A stretch of DNA of 64,000 bases from Methylocaldum sp002005105 (GTDB lineage: Bacteria > Pseudomonadota > Gammaproteobacteria > Methylococcales > Methylococcaceae), in the NCBI RefSeq assembly GCF_051027545.1, contig NZ_CP194902.1, positions 4,836,001 through 4,900,000 on the forward strand, in the 5' to 3' direction. This document shows, piece by piece, positions 46,190 through 54,904 of this stretch. The stretch's first letter is position 1; each line of letters starts with the position of its first letter. A program made the position numbers and the translations under genes. The notes beneath the pieces were generated by a model. The model saw nothing but the letters and a program-made list of their open reading frames with translations. It was not told the origin of the DNA and did no database searches.

Positions 46190-46219
46190 TTGAAAACTCG
46201 TCCTAAACCCTCATATTAC
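46190..46219 (+). promoter_or_regulatory. Candidate sigma-70 promoter for fmdB-like gene and aspS
   Basis: TTGAAA at 46190-46195 and TATTAC at 46214-46219 are separated by 18 bases, an acceptable sigma-70 spacing. The first downstream start codon is at 46254, 35 bases after the -10 box, and gaggag lies just before it. The match is by eye only. Confidence 0.42.
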
Positions 46220-46253
46220 AAGCGCCTGTTTCAGATCAAACGAGGAGTTTTCC

Positions 46254-46541
46254 ATGCCTATCTATGAATACCAATGCAAATCGTGCGGCCACGAATTCGA
46301 AGCCATCCAGAAAATCAGCGACGATCCTTTGAAAGAATGCCCCGCATGCGGCGATCTCGAATTGAATAAATTGGTATCGGCCGCCGGTTTCCGACTGAAG
46401 GGGGGTGGCTGGTATGAAACGGACTTCAAGGGCGGAAAAGACAAGAAAAAGAACCTGGCCGGCGACACTTCCGACGGTAAATCGGATTCGTCGACGGCCA
46501 AGAAGGAAACCCAAAAGTCGACTGCGGATGCGGCCTCGTAA
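46254..46541 (+). CDS. FmdB-family zinc-ribbon regulatory protein
   Basis: A 95-residue protein with the FmdB/CxxC-CxxC zinc ribbon: MPIYEYQCKSCGHEFEAIQ and ECPACGDLELNKLVSAAGF. The C-terminal third is lysine, aspartate and serine rich and probably unstructured. It lies directly before aspS, a conserved neighbour pair in proteobacteria. The family name comes from a formamidase-linked protein of methylotrophs, but its general function is still not defined. Confidence 0.9.
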   Translation: MPIYEYQCKSCGHEFEAIQKISDDPLKECPACGDLELNKLVSAAGFRLKGGGWYETDFKGGKDKKKNLAGDTSDGKSDSSTAKKETQKSTADAAS

Positions 46542-46607
46542 ACTTGTACATCGATAGCCAGACCCGTAATATTTTCGTTTTTGTCGTTCGAATTTAGAGA
46601 TATAGCA

Positions 46608-48401
46608 ATGCGTAGCCACAGATGTGGAGAATTGACGGAAAGCCATTTGAATCAGGACGTGGACCTCTGTGGCTGGGTTCACCGCCGCCGCGACCACGGC
46701 GGCGTGATATTTATCGATCTCCGCGACCGAGAAGGCCTTGTTCAGGTCGTATTCGATCCCGATTATGCGGAAGCCTTCAAGCTGGCAGAGACGGTTCGCA
46801 GCGAATACGTGCTTAAAGTGCACGGCACGGTTCGCCTCCGCCCCGCCGGCACGGAAAACCCGAATTTGCCGACGGGCAAAATCGAGGTTCTGGCTACGCG
46901 GTTGGAAATCCTCAACAAAGCCGAAACGCCCCCGTTTCCCTTGGAAAGCGAAATCGAAGTCAGCGAGGAAACCCGTCTGCGTTTCCGCTACATCGATTTG
47001 CGCCGTCCGGTGATGCAGCAGCGCATGAAGATGCGGCGCGACGTCGTACGCTTTCTCAGACAATTTCTCGATCATCACGGGTTCTACGAGATCGAAACTC
47101 CTTTCCTGACCAAAGCGACCCCGGAGGGCGCGCGGGATTATCTGGTCCCGAGCCGAACTCACCCGAATCATTTTTTCGCTCTGCCGCAGTCTCCGCAGTT
47201 GTACAAACAGCTGCTGATGATTTCCGGCATGGATCGCTATTATCAGGTGGTACGCTGCTTCCGGGATGAGGATCTTCGCGCCGATCGCCAGCCGGAGTTC
47301 ACGCAGCTCGACATCGAAACCTCCTTCATGGACGAAAGCCAGATCATGTATCTCATGGAGGACATGATTCGGCAGCTGTTCACCGACGTTTTGCACGTCG
47401 AGTTGCCCAATCCCTTCCCCCGGTTGACTTATGCGGAAGCCATGCAACGCTACGGTTCGGACAAGCCGGATTTGCGCATCCCGCTCGAATTGGTCGATAT
47501 CGCGGACTTGGTCGCACAAGCGGAATTCAAAGTGTTCGCCGGTCCCGCCAAGGATCCAGATGGGAGAGTCGTGGCGCTTAAACTCCCCGGCGGCGCCAAT
47601 TTGTCCCGCAAGGAGATCGACGATCTGACCCAGTATGTCGCCATATACGGCGCCAAGGGCCTAGCCTACATTAAGGTCGTCGACCGCAGCGCCGGAGTCG
47701 AAGGCTTGCAATCGCCGATCGTCAAATTCCTTCCTGCGGAAGCCGTGCGCGGCATCCTGGATCGAGTCGAGGCGGAAACCGGCGACATCATTTTCTTCGG
47801 CGCCGACAAAACCAAAATCGTCAACGAAGCGATAGGCGCCCTGCGCCTGAAGCTAGGCCAAGACCGCGGACTCGTGGACAAAGGCTGGAAGCCGCTATGG
47901 GTGGTCGATTTTCCCATGTTCGAATGGGATGAAAAGGAAGCCCGTTGGTTCGCACTGCACCACCCGTTTACCGCTCCGAAATGCAGCCTCGAGGAGCTTC
48001 AGTCCGATCCCGGCCGCGCCCTTTCCCGAGCCTACGACATGGTGCTGAACGGCACTGAAATCGGCGGTGGCTCCATACGTATCCACCGTACCGACATGCA
48101 GAAAGCCGCGTTTGAGCTGCTCGGGATCGGAGATGAAGAGGCCCAACAAAAATTCGGTTTCCTGCTCAATGCGCTCCGGTATGGAGCGCCGCCTCATGGC
48201 GGCTTGGCCTTCGGTCTGGACCGGCTGGTTATGCTTATGAGCGGCGCGACATCGATACGCGAAGTCATGGCCTTCCCCAAAACTCAATCGGCCTGGTGCC
48301 CGATGATCGACGCTCCGGCCATGGTCACCGACGCTCAGCTCCGCGAACTCGGTATACGCCTTCGCCGTCCGCAAGAGGGAGAAAAAGGCGAAACGACTTA
48401 A
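46608..48401 (+). CDS. aspS: Aspartyl-tRNA synthetase
   Basis: Class IIb synthetase of 597 residues that charges tRNA-Asp. It has the N-terminal OB fold (VDLCGWVHRRRDHGGVIFID), the bacterial insertion domain, motif 2 region VRCFRDEDLRADRQPEF and motif 3 GGLAFGLDRLVMLM. Start ATG 46608 gives the normal N-terminus; a longer frame from 46581 is open. Whether it also charges tRNA-Asn (non-discriminating form) cannot be told, because no gatCAB is in view. In many relatives ruvC genes follow; here a gene-poor stretch and the eps locus follow. Confidence 0.96.
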   Translation: MRSHRCGELTESHLNQDVDLCGWVHRRRDHGGVIFIDLRDREGLVQVVFDPDYAEAFKLAETVRSEYVLKVHGTVRLRPAGTENPNLPTGKIEVLATRLEILNKAETPPFPLESEIEVSEETRLRFRYIDLRRPVMQQRMKMRRDVVRFLRQFLDHHGFYEIETPFLTKATPEGARDYLVPSRTHPNHFFALPQSPQLYKQLLMISGMDRYYQVVRCFRDEDLRADRQPEFTQLDIETSFMDESQIMYLMEDMIRQLFTDVLHVELPNPFPRLTYAEAMQRYGSDKPDLRIPLELVDIADLVAQAEFKVFAGPAKDPDGRVVALKLPGGANLSRKEIDDLTQYVAIYGAKGLAYIKVVDRSAGVEGLQSPIVKFLPAEAVRGILDRVEAETGDIIFFGADKTKIVNEAIGALRLKLGQDRGLVDKGWKPLWVVDFPMFEWDEKEARWFALHHPFTAPKCSLEELQSDPGRALSRAYDMVLNGTEIGGGSIRIHRTDMQKAAFELLGIGDEEAQQKFGFLLNALRYGAPPHGGLAFGLDRLVMLMSGATSIREVMAFPKTQSAWCPMIDAPAMVTDAQLRELGIRLRRPQEGEKGETT

Positions 48402-48610
48402 TAACAAGGAGGCGCGATAGGCGTTCGGGATTACCCCCGAATAGCGGCAGAGCTGTCGCGCCGAAGCGCGCCCTGGGTTTCGCTTGCAAAAGCCGACCGA
48501 GGCGGCGTTGCTCCTTCAATTGCAAACGTCGCTTCAGTCGCGACCTGTTTTCTTACGCTCGCCGGCCGGTTCGCGGCTGAGCCGCCCGCGCCGCCCACCG
48601 TCTTCGTGCC

Positions 48611-48658
48611 CCTTCGACCGAGCTCAGGGCAGGCCCTTCGACGGGGCTGAGGACAGGC
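48611..48658. repeat. Tandem 24-bp repeat, two copies
   Basis: Two adjacent copies, 48611-48634 and 48635-48658, match at 20 of 24 bases and begin ccttcgac. The unit resembles the dispersed ccttcgac...ctcagg...caggc repeats found between genes of many proteobacteria. It is not in a gene. Counting copies in the whole genome would show whether it belongs to a dispersed family. Confidence 0.6.
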
Positions 48659-49338
48659 AAGGCCATCTAACCGGCCTAACGCACGGTCCGCAGCTCCAAC
48701 TGCCGTTTCCAGGTACAACTTATCCATTGTCCTATCGCCGTCCGGCAACACCTAAACCCTCGGCTCCATCGAATACCCGTTCGTCGTGGTTACTCCTGGA
48801 GCTAACTCTGTCGCAAGCCCCCACCAAAACTTTCCGCAAATACACTCGCATCGCTCGCGCCGAAGGCATGAACCCTTCACAGTGATGGCCGAAGCCATAC
48901 GCATCCAATTAACAGCCCCATCTTGTCGCAAAACTGTGACACTACCGATGACCTTTACGCTTGAGGGACGGCACGATTTCTCCCATTGCCCCGACGAAAA
49001 CGCGTTCGGACGCACGCTAGACAGAAAAACGCGTTGATTCAAGCGCATTCGACCGGTTGCAGCCTGCTCTCACGAGCGATGTCGTCTTGCAGCGACTCAA
49101 CGCTTTCCAAAACGAGCGAAACTGGAACAAATCCGCTGCCGGAAGACCTCTTTTTGAGCGTAATCAAACAAAAACATCATACCCTCGCAACCCTTTCCCA
49201 TCGATTCAAGAGCTGTGTCCAGACTCCCAACCCCGAAGCTCAAAGCGACGGTATCCGCGGTATACGCTGTAATCACGGCCTTTCTGCGCGTAGGTCCAAA
49301 GACCGCATTCCTCGCAGGACTGGACCGAAAAACGATGA

Positions 49339-49354
49339 TGGTCCAGGTTTTGCT
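49339..49354 (+). promoter_or_regulatory. Candidate sigma-54 promoter for the eps locus
   Basis: The 16 bases tggtccaggttttgct match the -24/-12 form TGGCACGNNNNTTGCT at both invariant dinucleotides (GG and GC, ten bases apart) and at the TTGCT block. The site is 66 bases before the EpsD-type start codon. PEP-CTERM and exopolysaccharide genes in several proteobacteria are known to be driven by sigma-54 and the PrsR regulator, which fits. The exact site was found by eye and is not proven. Confidence 0.45.
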
Positions 49355-49420
49355 TTACATGGTTCGTACACGGTAAATATTTCGACCCCGCTGGAAACAG
49401 GATTAGGAGTTTAGGAGTTC

Positions 49421-50356
49421 ATGATTTTACGGAGAATTGTGGATAGAAAGATTTGGTTGAGATCGCTGCCGCTGAGTGCGCACGCGATTTTGGCGTTGTT
49501 GAGTGCATGCGACAGTCAGTCCGCGTCCGACAAAACGACCCAAATCGTGGCCCGTGTTAACGGAGATGACATTTCCGTCGGTCAGCTCGATGTTCTCCTC
49601 TCTGGTTCGGCCACGCGCCCCGATAGTGAAGTCGGAAGCATTTGGGAGAAGAGCATCGACAGCCTGATAAACCAACAACTTCTTTCAAAACAAGCGATCG
49701 AAAAGCATCTTGACCGTGATCCCCGTGTCACGCTTGCTACAGCGATGGCTGAGCGTCAGGTTCTCGCACAGGCCTACCTCGATCATGTTGCTCAAGCGGT
49801 TGCCAAACCGGACCCCGCTGAAATCAGCGCTTTTTACAAATCCCATCCTCAACTGTTCGAAAAGCGCAAGATCTACGAACTCCAGCAAATATCTATCCCC
49901 CTAACGCCTGAAAACAACAAGCTTATTGACTCGCGCCTAAAGCAGCCCGTGCGGTTCAACGCCCTGTCAAAATGGCTGCACGAGCAAAATATTCCCCATA
50001 CCTTACAAACGGTAATACGTCCTGCCGAACATCTACCCTTGGAGAAACTAGACGAATTTGATCGCCTCAACAAAGGAGATGCCGTTTCGTTCAAGGCGGG
50101 AGATGAGTTTCTCGTGTTGCAATTGTTGACGGTCAAAGAAGCTCCCCTCGATCACGATAAGGCCACTCCCCTGATCGAGTCCTTCCTCACAAACCAGCGG
50201 CGGATAACGCAGATAAACCGTGAATTGAGCCGGCTCCGGGAGACTGCAACCGTAGAGTATTTTGGCGGCATGGAACCTTCCGGCAATACCCTATCGCCCA
50301 CCGACAGCGGCGCTGAATTTATATCGAATAACATTCCTCCATTTAAAACCCAATAA
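49421..50356 (+). CDS. epsD: EpsD-type peptidyl-prolyl isomerase-like lipoprotein
   Basis: Exported protein of 311 residues with a lipobox (LLSAC, Cys30) and the SurA/PpiC-like chaperone arrangement: an N-terminal helical part (VARVNGDDISVGQLDVLL, SLINQQLLSKQAIEKHLD) and a divergent parvulin-like middle. It belongs to the EpsD type found in methylotroph exopolysaccharide loci. It probably aids folding of an outer-membrane or secreted component such as the EpsE channel; this is inference. The start has two nearby sites (aggag repeated). It is the first gene of the eps locus, in AT-richer DNA. Confidence 0.82.
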   Translation: MILRRIVDRKIWLRSLPLSAHAILALLSACDSQSASDKTTQIVARVNGDDISVGQLDVLLSGSATRPDSEVGSIWEKSIDSLINQQLLSKQAIEKHLDRDPRVTLATAMAERQVLAQAYLDHVAQAVAKPDPAEISAFYKSHPQLFEKRKIYELQQISIPLTPENNKLIDSRLKQPVRFNALSKWLHEQNIPHTLQTVIRPAEHLPLEKLDEFDRLNKGDAVSFKAGDEFLVLQLLTVKEAPLDHDKATPLIESFLTNQRRITQINRELSRLRETATVEYFGGMEPSGNTLSPTDSGAEFISNNIPPFKTQ

Positions 50357-50467
50357 TGGACTGATAATAAGCCAACTTACGCTTCGCCTAGCTGATCGAT
50401 ATTGGATTTCATAAGAATACGAGCATCCAGTTCTGTTTTCTTTAGACGCATCACATGGGGGTTTTAT

Positions 50468-51004
50468 ATGAGCTTAAGACAGATTCTAAACGTCTCTTAC
50501 AGAATAATTTTTTGCCTGTTGTTCATCTGGTTTAAAGGAGCATCTGCGGAGAACTTCAGTGATTATCCTTCAACTTTCGGCACGCCTTATCATGACAAAG
50601 AAAGGAACCACGCTATCGATAAGTCTAGCGCTCATATACCACCTTCCGGTAAAGCAGGCTTTGCTGAAACCTCCTTCTTCGGCATAGCCAAAAGCTCCTA
50701 TCGCCTCCTATCTTCTGTCAACGTAAACGCCATCCGCTTTGCCCTTGACATACCGGGCCGAAAATCCAAGAACGGCTGGAATGAATCTGAAATAACATTC
50801 CAAGGAATGCAAGAGCTTTCTCTTGATGCCATGGCCGTCGACCGCTACAAGAAAAATCGAAAAGAGGACATGTACGCTGGTTATGCCTCGCCCGCACCCG
50901 ACACAGAAACCTGGCTCATGATATTGGTCGGAATTACCTTGATCGGATTGCAGGTTATACGCGGCAACAAGAAAGCCGAACCCATTTATTCTTCTCTGCA
51001 TTAA
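50468..51004 (+). CDS. Secreted protein with PEP-CTERM-like sorting signal
   Basis: A 178-residue protein with a signal peptide (IIFCLLFIWFKGASA) and a C-terminal tripartite tail: P-A-P-D-T-E-T-W at 142-149, a hydrophobic stretch LMILVGITLIGLQVI, and a positive end beginning RGNKK at 165. That is a divergent form of the PEP-CTERM signal recognised by exosortases, with Pro-Ala-Pro in place of Pro-Glu-Pro and a longer tail. The body has no recognised domain. Start ATG 50468 follows a ggggg site; a longer frame from 50402 is open. It lies between epsD and the priming transferase. No exosortase gene is in the window. Confidence 0.6.
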   Translation: MSLRQILNVSYRIIFCLLFIWFKGASAENFSDYPSTFGTPYHDKERNHAIDKSSAHIPPSGKAGFAETSFFGIAKSSYRLLSSVNVNAIRFALDIPGRKSKNGWNESEITFQGMQELSLDAMAVDRYKKNRKEDMYAGYASPAPDTETWLMILVGITLIGLQVIRGNKKAEPIYSSLH

Positions 51005-51054
51005 CGTCACCCTACGACAGCTACCCTATTTCGCTGATCTTAGGAGAAAAAGGC

Positions 51055-52434
51055 TTGCAGGCAATCGACCGACCTTCAGTTCTATTAGTCAAGAGTCTTC
51101 TAAATCCAATTGTGATCGTCGGGTGTTTTATCTTGACGATCCACTTTTATGGATTAAAGATCGAAAAGCATTACTTTTTGCTATTAGTAATAACATTTTT
51201 GATCGCCTCGCTAATTTTTGACGAAATAGACCTGGAACTAGACTTCAAATCGAGTCTCTTGCGTTCGTTCGGCAATATTTTCGCTCGTTGGACCTTTTTA
51301 TTCGGTTTCCTGGCGATATTGGGTTTTGCCGCAAAAATGTCGGACGACTTTTCGAGAAAGCTTCTGTTGACTTGGTTTGTCGCCACGCCGTTGGTGCTCA
51401 TTGCGGTACAACTATTGGCTCGTCGTGCATTGCAATCGGCGGTCTCGCAGGGCGATGCCCAACGCAGAGCAATCATTGTCGGGGTAAACGAGCTCGGCCT
51501 TAAATTAGCGAGACAGTTCGAGTCCGCGCCTTATTTGGGAATCAGCTTCGCCGGTTTCTTCGACGACAGGAGTCCGGAGCGTCTAGGCGTGAGCCACATC
51601 AATCTATTGGGAAAGATGAACGAGGTGGCGGAGTTCGTCCGAACTAAATCCATTCACCTCATCTATATCGCGTTACCGATGATGGCTCAGCCGCGGATTT
51701 TCGATCTTCTCGATAAACTCAGAGATACCACGGCATCCATTTACTTCGTTCCCGATATTTTTGTCTTCGATCTCATTCAAGCACGATTTGGGAATATAAA
51801 CGGCATTCCGGTAGTGGCTGTCTGCGAATCACCGTTTTATGGTGTCAACCGGGTCATGAAGCGTATCGTCGATATCCTTTTTGCATCGATCATTCTGATT
51901 TTGATTTCCCCATTGATGCTTGCGATAGCCATCGGGGTCAAGCTGAGTTCGCCCGGTCCCGTCATTTTCAAGCAGCGTCGTTACGGCCTCGACGGCGAGG
52001 AAATCAAAGTCTACAAATTCCGAACGATGACGGTCTGCGAGGACGGTCATAACGTTCGACAGGCGAGTAAAACCGATAATCGAATTACCCGTTTCGGCCG
52101 ATTTCTGCGTAAGACATCTCTGGACGAATTGCCGCAATTTATCAATGTATTGCAGGGGCGTATGAGTATAGTCGGGCCTCGTCCGCATGCCGTGGCTCAT
52201 AACGAACTGTACCGCACTCAAATCAAAGGTTACATGATCCGTCACAAGGTAAAACCGGGTATTACCGGATGGGCGCAGGTCAATGGTTTCCGGGGAGAAA
52301 CCGACACGTTGCAGAAAATGAAAGCCCGAATCGAGTTCGATCTCGATTATTTGCGGAACTGGTCGCTGTCTCTGGACCTGTGGATTATTTTGAGAACCGC
52401 CGGTGTCTTTCTCAAACAGGACACCGCTTACTGA
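51055..52434 (+). CDS. Undecaprenyl-phosphate hexose-1-phosphate transferase (WcaJ/EpsB type)
   Basis: Polyisoprenyl-phosphate hexose transferase of 459 residues that starts repeat-unit assembly on undecaprenyl phosphate at the inner membrane. Four to five N-terminal hydrophobic segments are followed by a CoA-binding-like central domain (AIIVGVNELGLKLARQFE) and the C-terminal bacterial sugar transferase domain with KRIVDILFASIILILI, SSPGPVIFKQRRYG and the catalytic region SIVGPRPHA. The start is TTG 51055 with aggag upstream. The sugar added is probably glucose by family, which is inference. It is in AT-richer DNA than the genes that follow. Confidence 0.92.
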   Translation: MQAIDRPSVLLVKSLLNPIVIVGCFILTIHFYGLKIEKHYFLLLVITFLIASLIFDEIDLELDFKSSLLRSFGNIFARWTFLFGFLAILGFAAKMSDDFSRKLLLTWFVATPLVLIAVQLLARRALQSAVSQGDAQRRAIIVGVNELGLKLARQFESAPYLGISFAGFFDDRSPERLGVSHINLLGKMNEVAEFVRTKSIHLIYIALPMMAQPRIFDLLDKLRDTTASIYFVPDIFVFDLIQARFGNINGIPVVAVCESPFYGVNRVMKRIVDILFASIILILISPLMLAIAIGVKLSSPGPVIFKQRRYGLDGEEIKVYKFRTMTVCEDGHNVRQASKTDNRITRFGRFLRKTSLDELPQFINVLQGRMSIVGPRPHAVAHNELYRTQIKGYMIRHKVKPGITGWAQVNGFRGETDTLQKMKARIEFDLDYLRNWSLSLDLWIILRTAGVFLKQDTAY

Positions 52435-52518
52435 TCGGAAGAATATAAGGGCGCGCGTAGATTCTCATTATTTGGACTTTTGGATTCAGCCTTATTTTCG
52501 AACTTTATTCACTAAAAC

Positions 52519-53316
52519 ATGTTCAGACCCTTCGGTATTTGCCCGCATTTTTTTATCGGCTTGATCGGTTTGCTGATCCTATCGACTTCGCAGGCCGATT
52601 ATTTGCTCGGCCCCAACGATGTCGTACGCATTGCGGTTTACGGCAACGAGGATCTCGCCACCGAAACCCGTGTCTCGGATAGCGGAAAAATCACGTTTCC
52701 GCTCCTCGGGGAAATCGAATTGGGCGGTTTATCCGTCGGAGAAGCGGAAGCTCGCGTCGAAACCCTTCTTTCAGAACGAGGTTACGTACGCAATCCCCAG
52801 GTAAACATCACGGTGCAGGAATACCGCAGTCACGAAGTGGCCGTATTGGGATTCGTGAACAAACCCGGACGTTTCGCCCTGGATACCGCGAGCACGGTCA
52901 CTCAGTTGATCGCGCTGGCGGGAGGCGTGAATCCGCAAGGAGACGATCGGACCATCGTGACCCGAACTCGGAATGGGCAAACCTACCGCGAAGAGCTGAA
53001 TCTCAAAGAACTGCTCGAGGAAGGAAAAGCGTCGGAAGACATTTTCGCCGAAGACGGAGACGTCATATTCGTGCCGCGTGCCCCGGTTTTTTACATCCAC
53101 GGCGAAGTGCAGCGCCCCGGCGCATACCGTTTGGAGCGGAACATGTCCGTCGCTCAAGCGATTTCATTGGGCGGAGGCGTGACTCCTCGCGGCAGCCTGC
53201 GCAGCATCACGATCAAGCGGAGATCCTCGGAAGATCAGTTGACGACGCTCGATGCGGAGTTGGATGAACTGATCGAAAAGGACGATGTGATCTATGTGGA
53301 CGAACGATGGTTTTAG
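52519..53316 (+). CDS. epsE: Polysaccharide export protein EpsE (Wza-like)
   Basis: Outer-membrane export protein of 265 residues. A signal peptide (LIGLLILSTSQA) is followed by the Poly_export domain (YLLGPNDVVRIAVYGNEDLATETRVSD pattern) and two SLBB domains (VAVLGFVNKPGRFAL and FYIHGEVQRPGAYRLERN). It has no lipobox cysteine, unlike Wza. It would form the channel through the outer membrane for the exopolysaccharide and works with EpsF and EpsG, encoded next. Confidence 0.92.
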   Translation: MFRPFGICPHFFIGLIGLLILSTSQADYLLGPNDVVRIAVYGNEDLATETRVSDSGKITFPLLGEIELGGLSVGEAEARVETLLSERGYVRNPQVNITVQEYRSHEVAVLGFVNKPGRFALDTASTVTQLIALAGGVNPQGDDRTIVTRTRNGQTYREELNLKELLEEGKASEDIFAEDGDVIFVPRAPVFYIHGEVQRPGAYRLERNMSVAQAISLGGGVTPRGSLRSITIKRRSSEDQLTTLDAELDELIEKDDVIYVDERWF

Positions 53317-53383
53317 CGAATCTTCCCGGAAGCAAAGGCATGCCTTCGTCCTCGGCATGGATTTCATGGATTGGTAACCAGAT

Positions 53384-54790
53384 ATGAATTTGAATCAGTT
53401 CCTGCAGATTCTATGGGCACGGCTGTGGGTGCTCGTTCTTACGCCGCTGGCGGCTGCCCTGACGGTCCTCGCGATAAGCCTGATACTGCCGAAGGCGTAT
53501 ACCGCCACGTCGACCCTCGTCGTCGATTACAAGGGCGTGGACCCCATTACCGGCATCGCGGTGCCGGCGCAGCTGATGCCGGGTTACATGGCCACCCAAG
53601 TCAACATCATCGGCAGCCATAACGTGGCGCTCAAGGTCGTCGATCGACTCAAGCTGGCCGATCTGCCGGAATCGAAGGAACGGTTCGAGCAAGAAGCAAA
53701 GGGAACGGGCGACATTCGCGACTGGCTGGCTGACAAGTTGTTGAAAAACCTCGAGGTCCAGCCATCCCGTGATAGCAGCGTGATTCAGGTCGGTTTCTCG
53801 GATACCGACCCGCAACTCGCCGCCACGCTGTCCAACGCATTCGCGGAAAATTACATCGCGACCAACCTGGAACTCAAGACCGAGCCGGCGCGCCAGAATG
53901 CCGCTTGGTTCGAGCAGCAAATCAAGGGTTTGCGGGAAAACCTGGAGAAAGCCCAGGCCAGTCTGTCCGAATACCAGCAGGAAAAGGGCATCGTCGCTCT
54001 CGACCAACACTGGGACGTAGAAAACAGCCGGCTGGAAGAGCTCTCCAAGCAGCTGGTGGCCGCTCAGTCGCACACCTACGATCTGATCTCCCGCCGCAAT
54101 CAATTGGAAGCGGCAGGCAGCGCCTTCTTGCCGGAAACCTTACCGGATGTGCTTGCCAATTCCGTGGTTCAGGATCTGAAGGCGAAACTGGCGCTAGCCG
54201 AGACCAGACTTGCCGAAATCGGAGAGAAATACGACATCAACCATCCCATCCATCAGCAAGCCGTGGCCGAAGCCGGCAGCCTCAAACGCAAGTTGGCAGC
54301 CGAGACAAAAACCATCCTTCACAGCCTGAATACCGCGGTGGACATCGCGCGCATGCGCGAAAACGAGCTCAGAACGGCGCTCGGCGCGCAAAAGGCACGA
54401 GTACTGGAACTCAACAAGCAGCGGGACGAACTCGCGGTACTGACCCATGAAGTCGAACATGCCCGGCAGTCTTACACAGCCGCTTTGCAACGGTTCAATC
54501 AGACGCGCCTCGAAAGCGAGGCCAACCAAACCAATGTCGCCGTCTTGAATCCCGCCAAACCGCCGTTGCGGCCGTCGCGGCCGAAAGTGCTGCTGAACGT
54601 CGCGGTAGCGGCTTTTCTAGGCGTCATTCTGGCGGTCAGCTTCGCTTTGCTGCTGGAATTGCTCGATCGCCGCGTGCGCTCCCCGGAAGACTTGAGCATC
54701 ACACTCGGACTCCCCGTGCTAGGGGTTTTGACCGATGCGAAATTACGCCATCCGAAATGGCGTTTGGCTTTCTCCAAAACTCCGGTCTGA
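53384..54790 (+). CDS. epsF: Chain-length determinant protein EpsF (Wzc N-domain type)
   Basis: Inner-membrane protein of 468 residues with an N-terminal Wzz domain and first membrane segment (ARLWVLVLTPLAAALTVLAISLIL), a long periplasmic coiled coil (around 170-390: NLEKAQASLSEYQQEKGIV, LEELSKQLVAAQSHTYDL) and a second membrane segment near 405-430 followed by a short cytoplasmic tail (LDRRVRSPEDL). It sets polymer length with EpsG. The ATPase domain is not fused but encoded separately downstream. Confidence 0.92.
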   Translation: MNLNQFLQILWARLWVLVLTPLAAALTVLAISLILPKAYTATSTLVVDYKGVDPITGIAVPAQLMPGYMATQVNIIGSHNVALKVVDRLKLADLPESKERFEQEAKGTGDIRDWLADKLLKNLEVQPSRDSSVIQVGFSDTDPQLAATLSNAFAENYIATNLELKTEPARQNAAWFEQQIKGLRENLEKAQASLSEYQQEKGIVALDQHWDVENSRLEELSKQLVAAQSHTYDLISRRNQLEAAGSAFLPETLPDVLANSVVQDLKAKLALAETRLAEIGEKYDINHPIHQQAVAEAGSLKRKLAAETKTILHSLNTAVDIARMRENELRTALGAQKARVLELNKQRDELAVLTHEVEHARQSYTAALQRFNQTRLESEANQTNVAVLNPAKPPLRPSRPKVLLNVAVAAFLGVILAVSFALLLELLDRRVRSPEDLSITLGLPVLGVLTDAKLRHPKWRLAFSKTPV

Positions 54791-54904
54791 AGCCGCCATG
54801 AAACCGGTAGGCTTCGATTGCCAAGGCCGCACGCAAATCTTCCAGCCGTCGCCCCGATGGCAGGGACGAAACGCCCATCTCTCATTGCCCAACGAGATCT
54901 TTTT

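Larger units (their letters stand above)
48402..49420. other. Gene-poor region between aspS and the eps locus
   Basis: About 1 kb without a believable gene. Frames on both strands (for example 48484-48885 plus and 48752-49048 minus) show no family resemblance and have shadow composition. A 24-base tandem repeat lies at 48611-48658. Small hairpins occur near 48425-48442 and around 48570-48580. The first 300 bases are GC-rich and repeat-like, while the last 350 are AT-richer. A sigma-54 promoter candidate is at 49339-49354. The stretch may be an insertion boundary of the eps locus. Confidence 0.6.

Noticed and set aside
48752..49048. Minus-strand frame of 98 residues, considered as a transposase remnant
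   Set aside because: I could not match it to any transposase motif. It overlaps a plus-strand frame of equal quality, so neither is supported.
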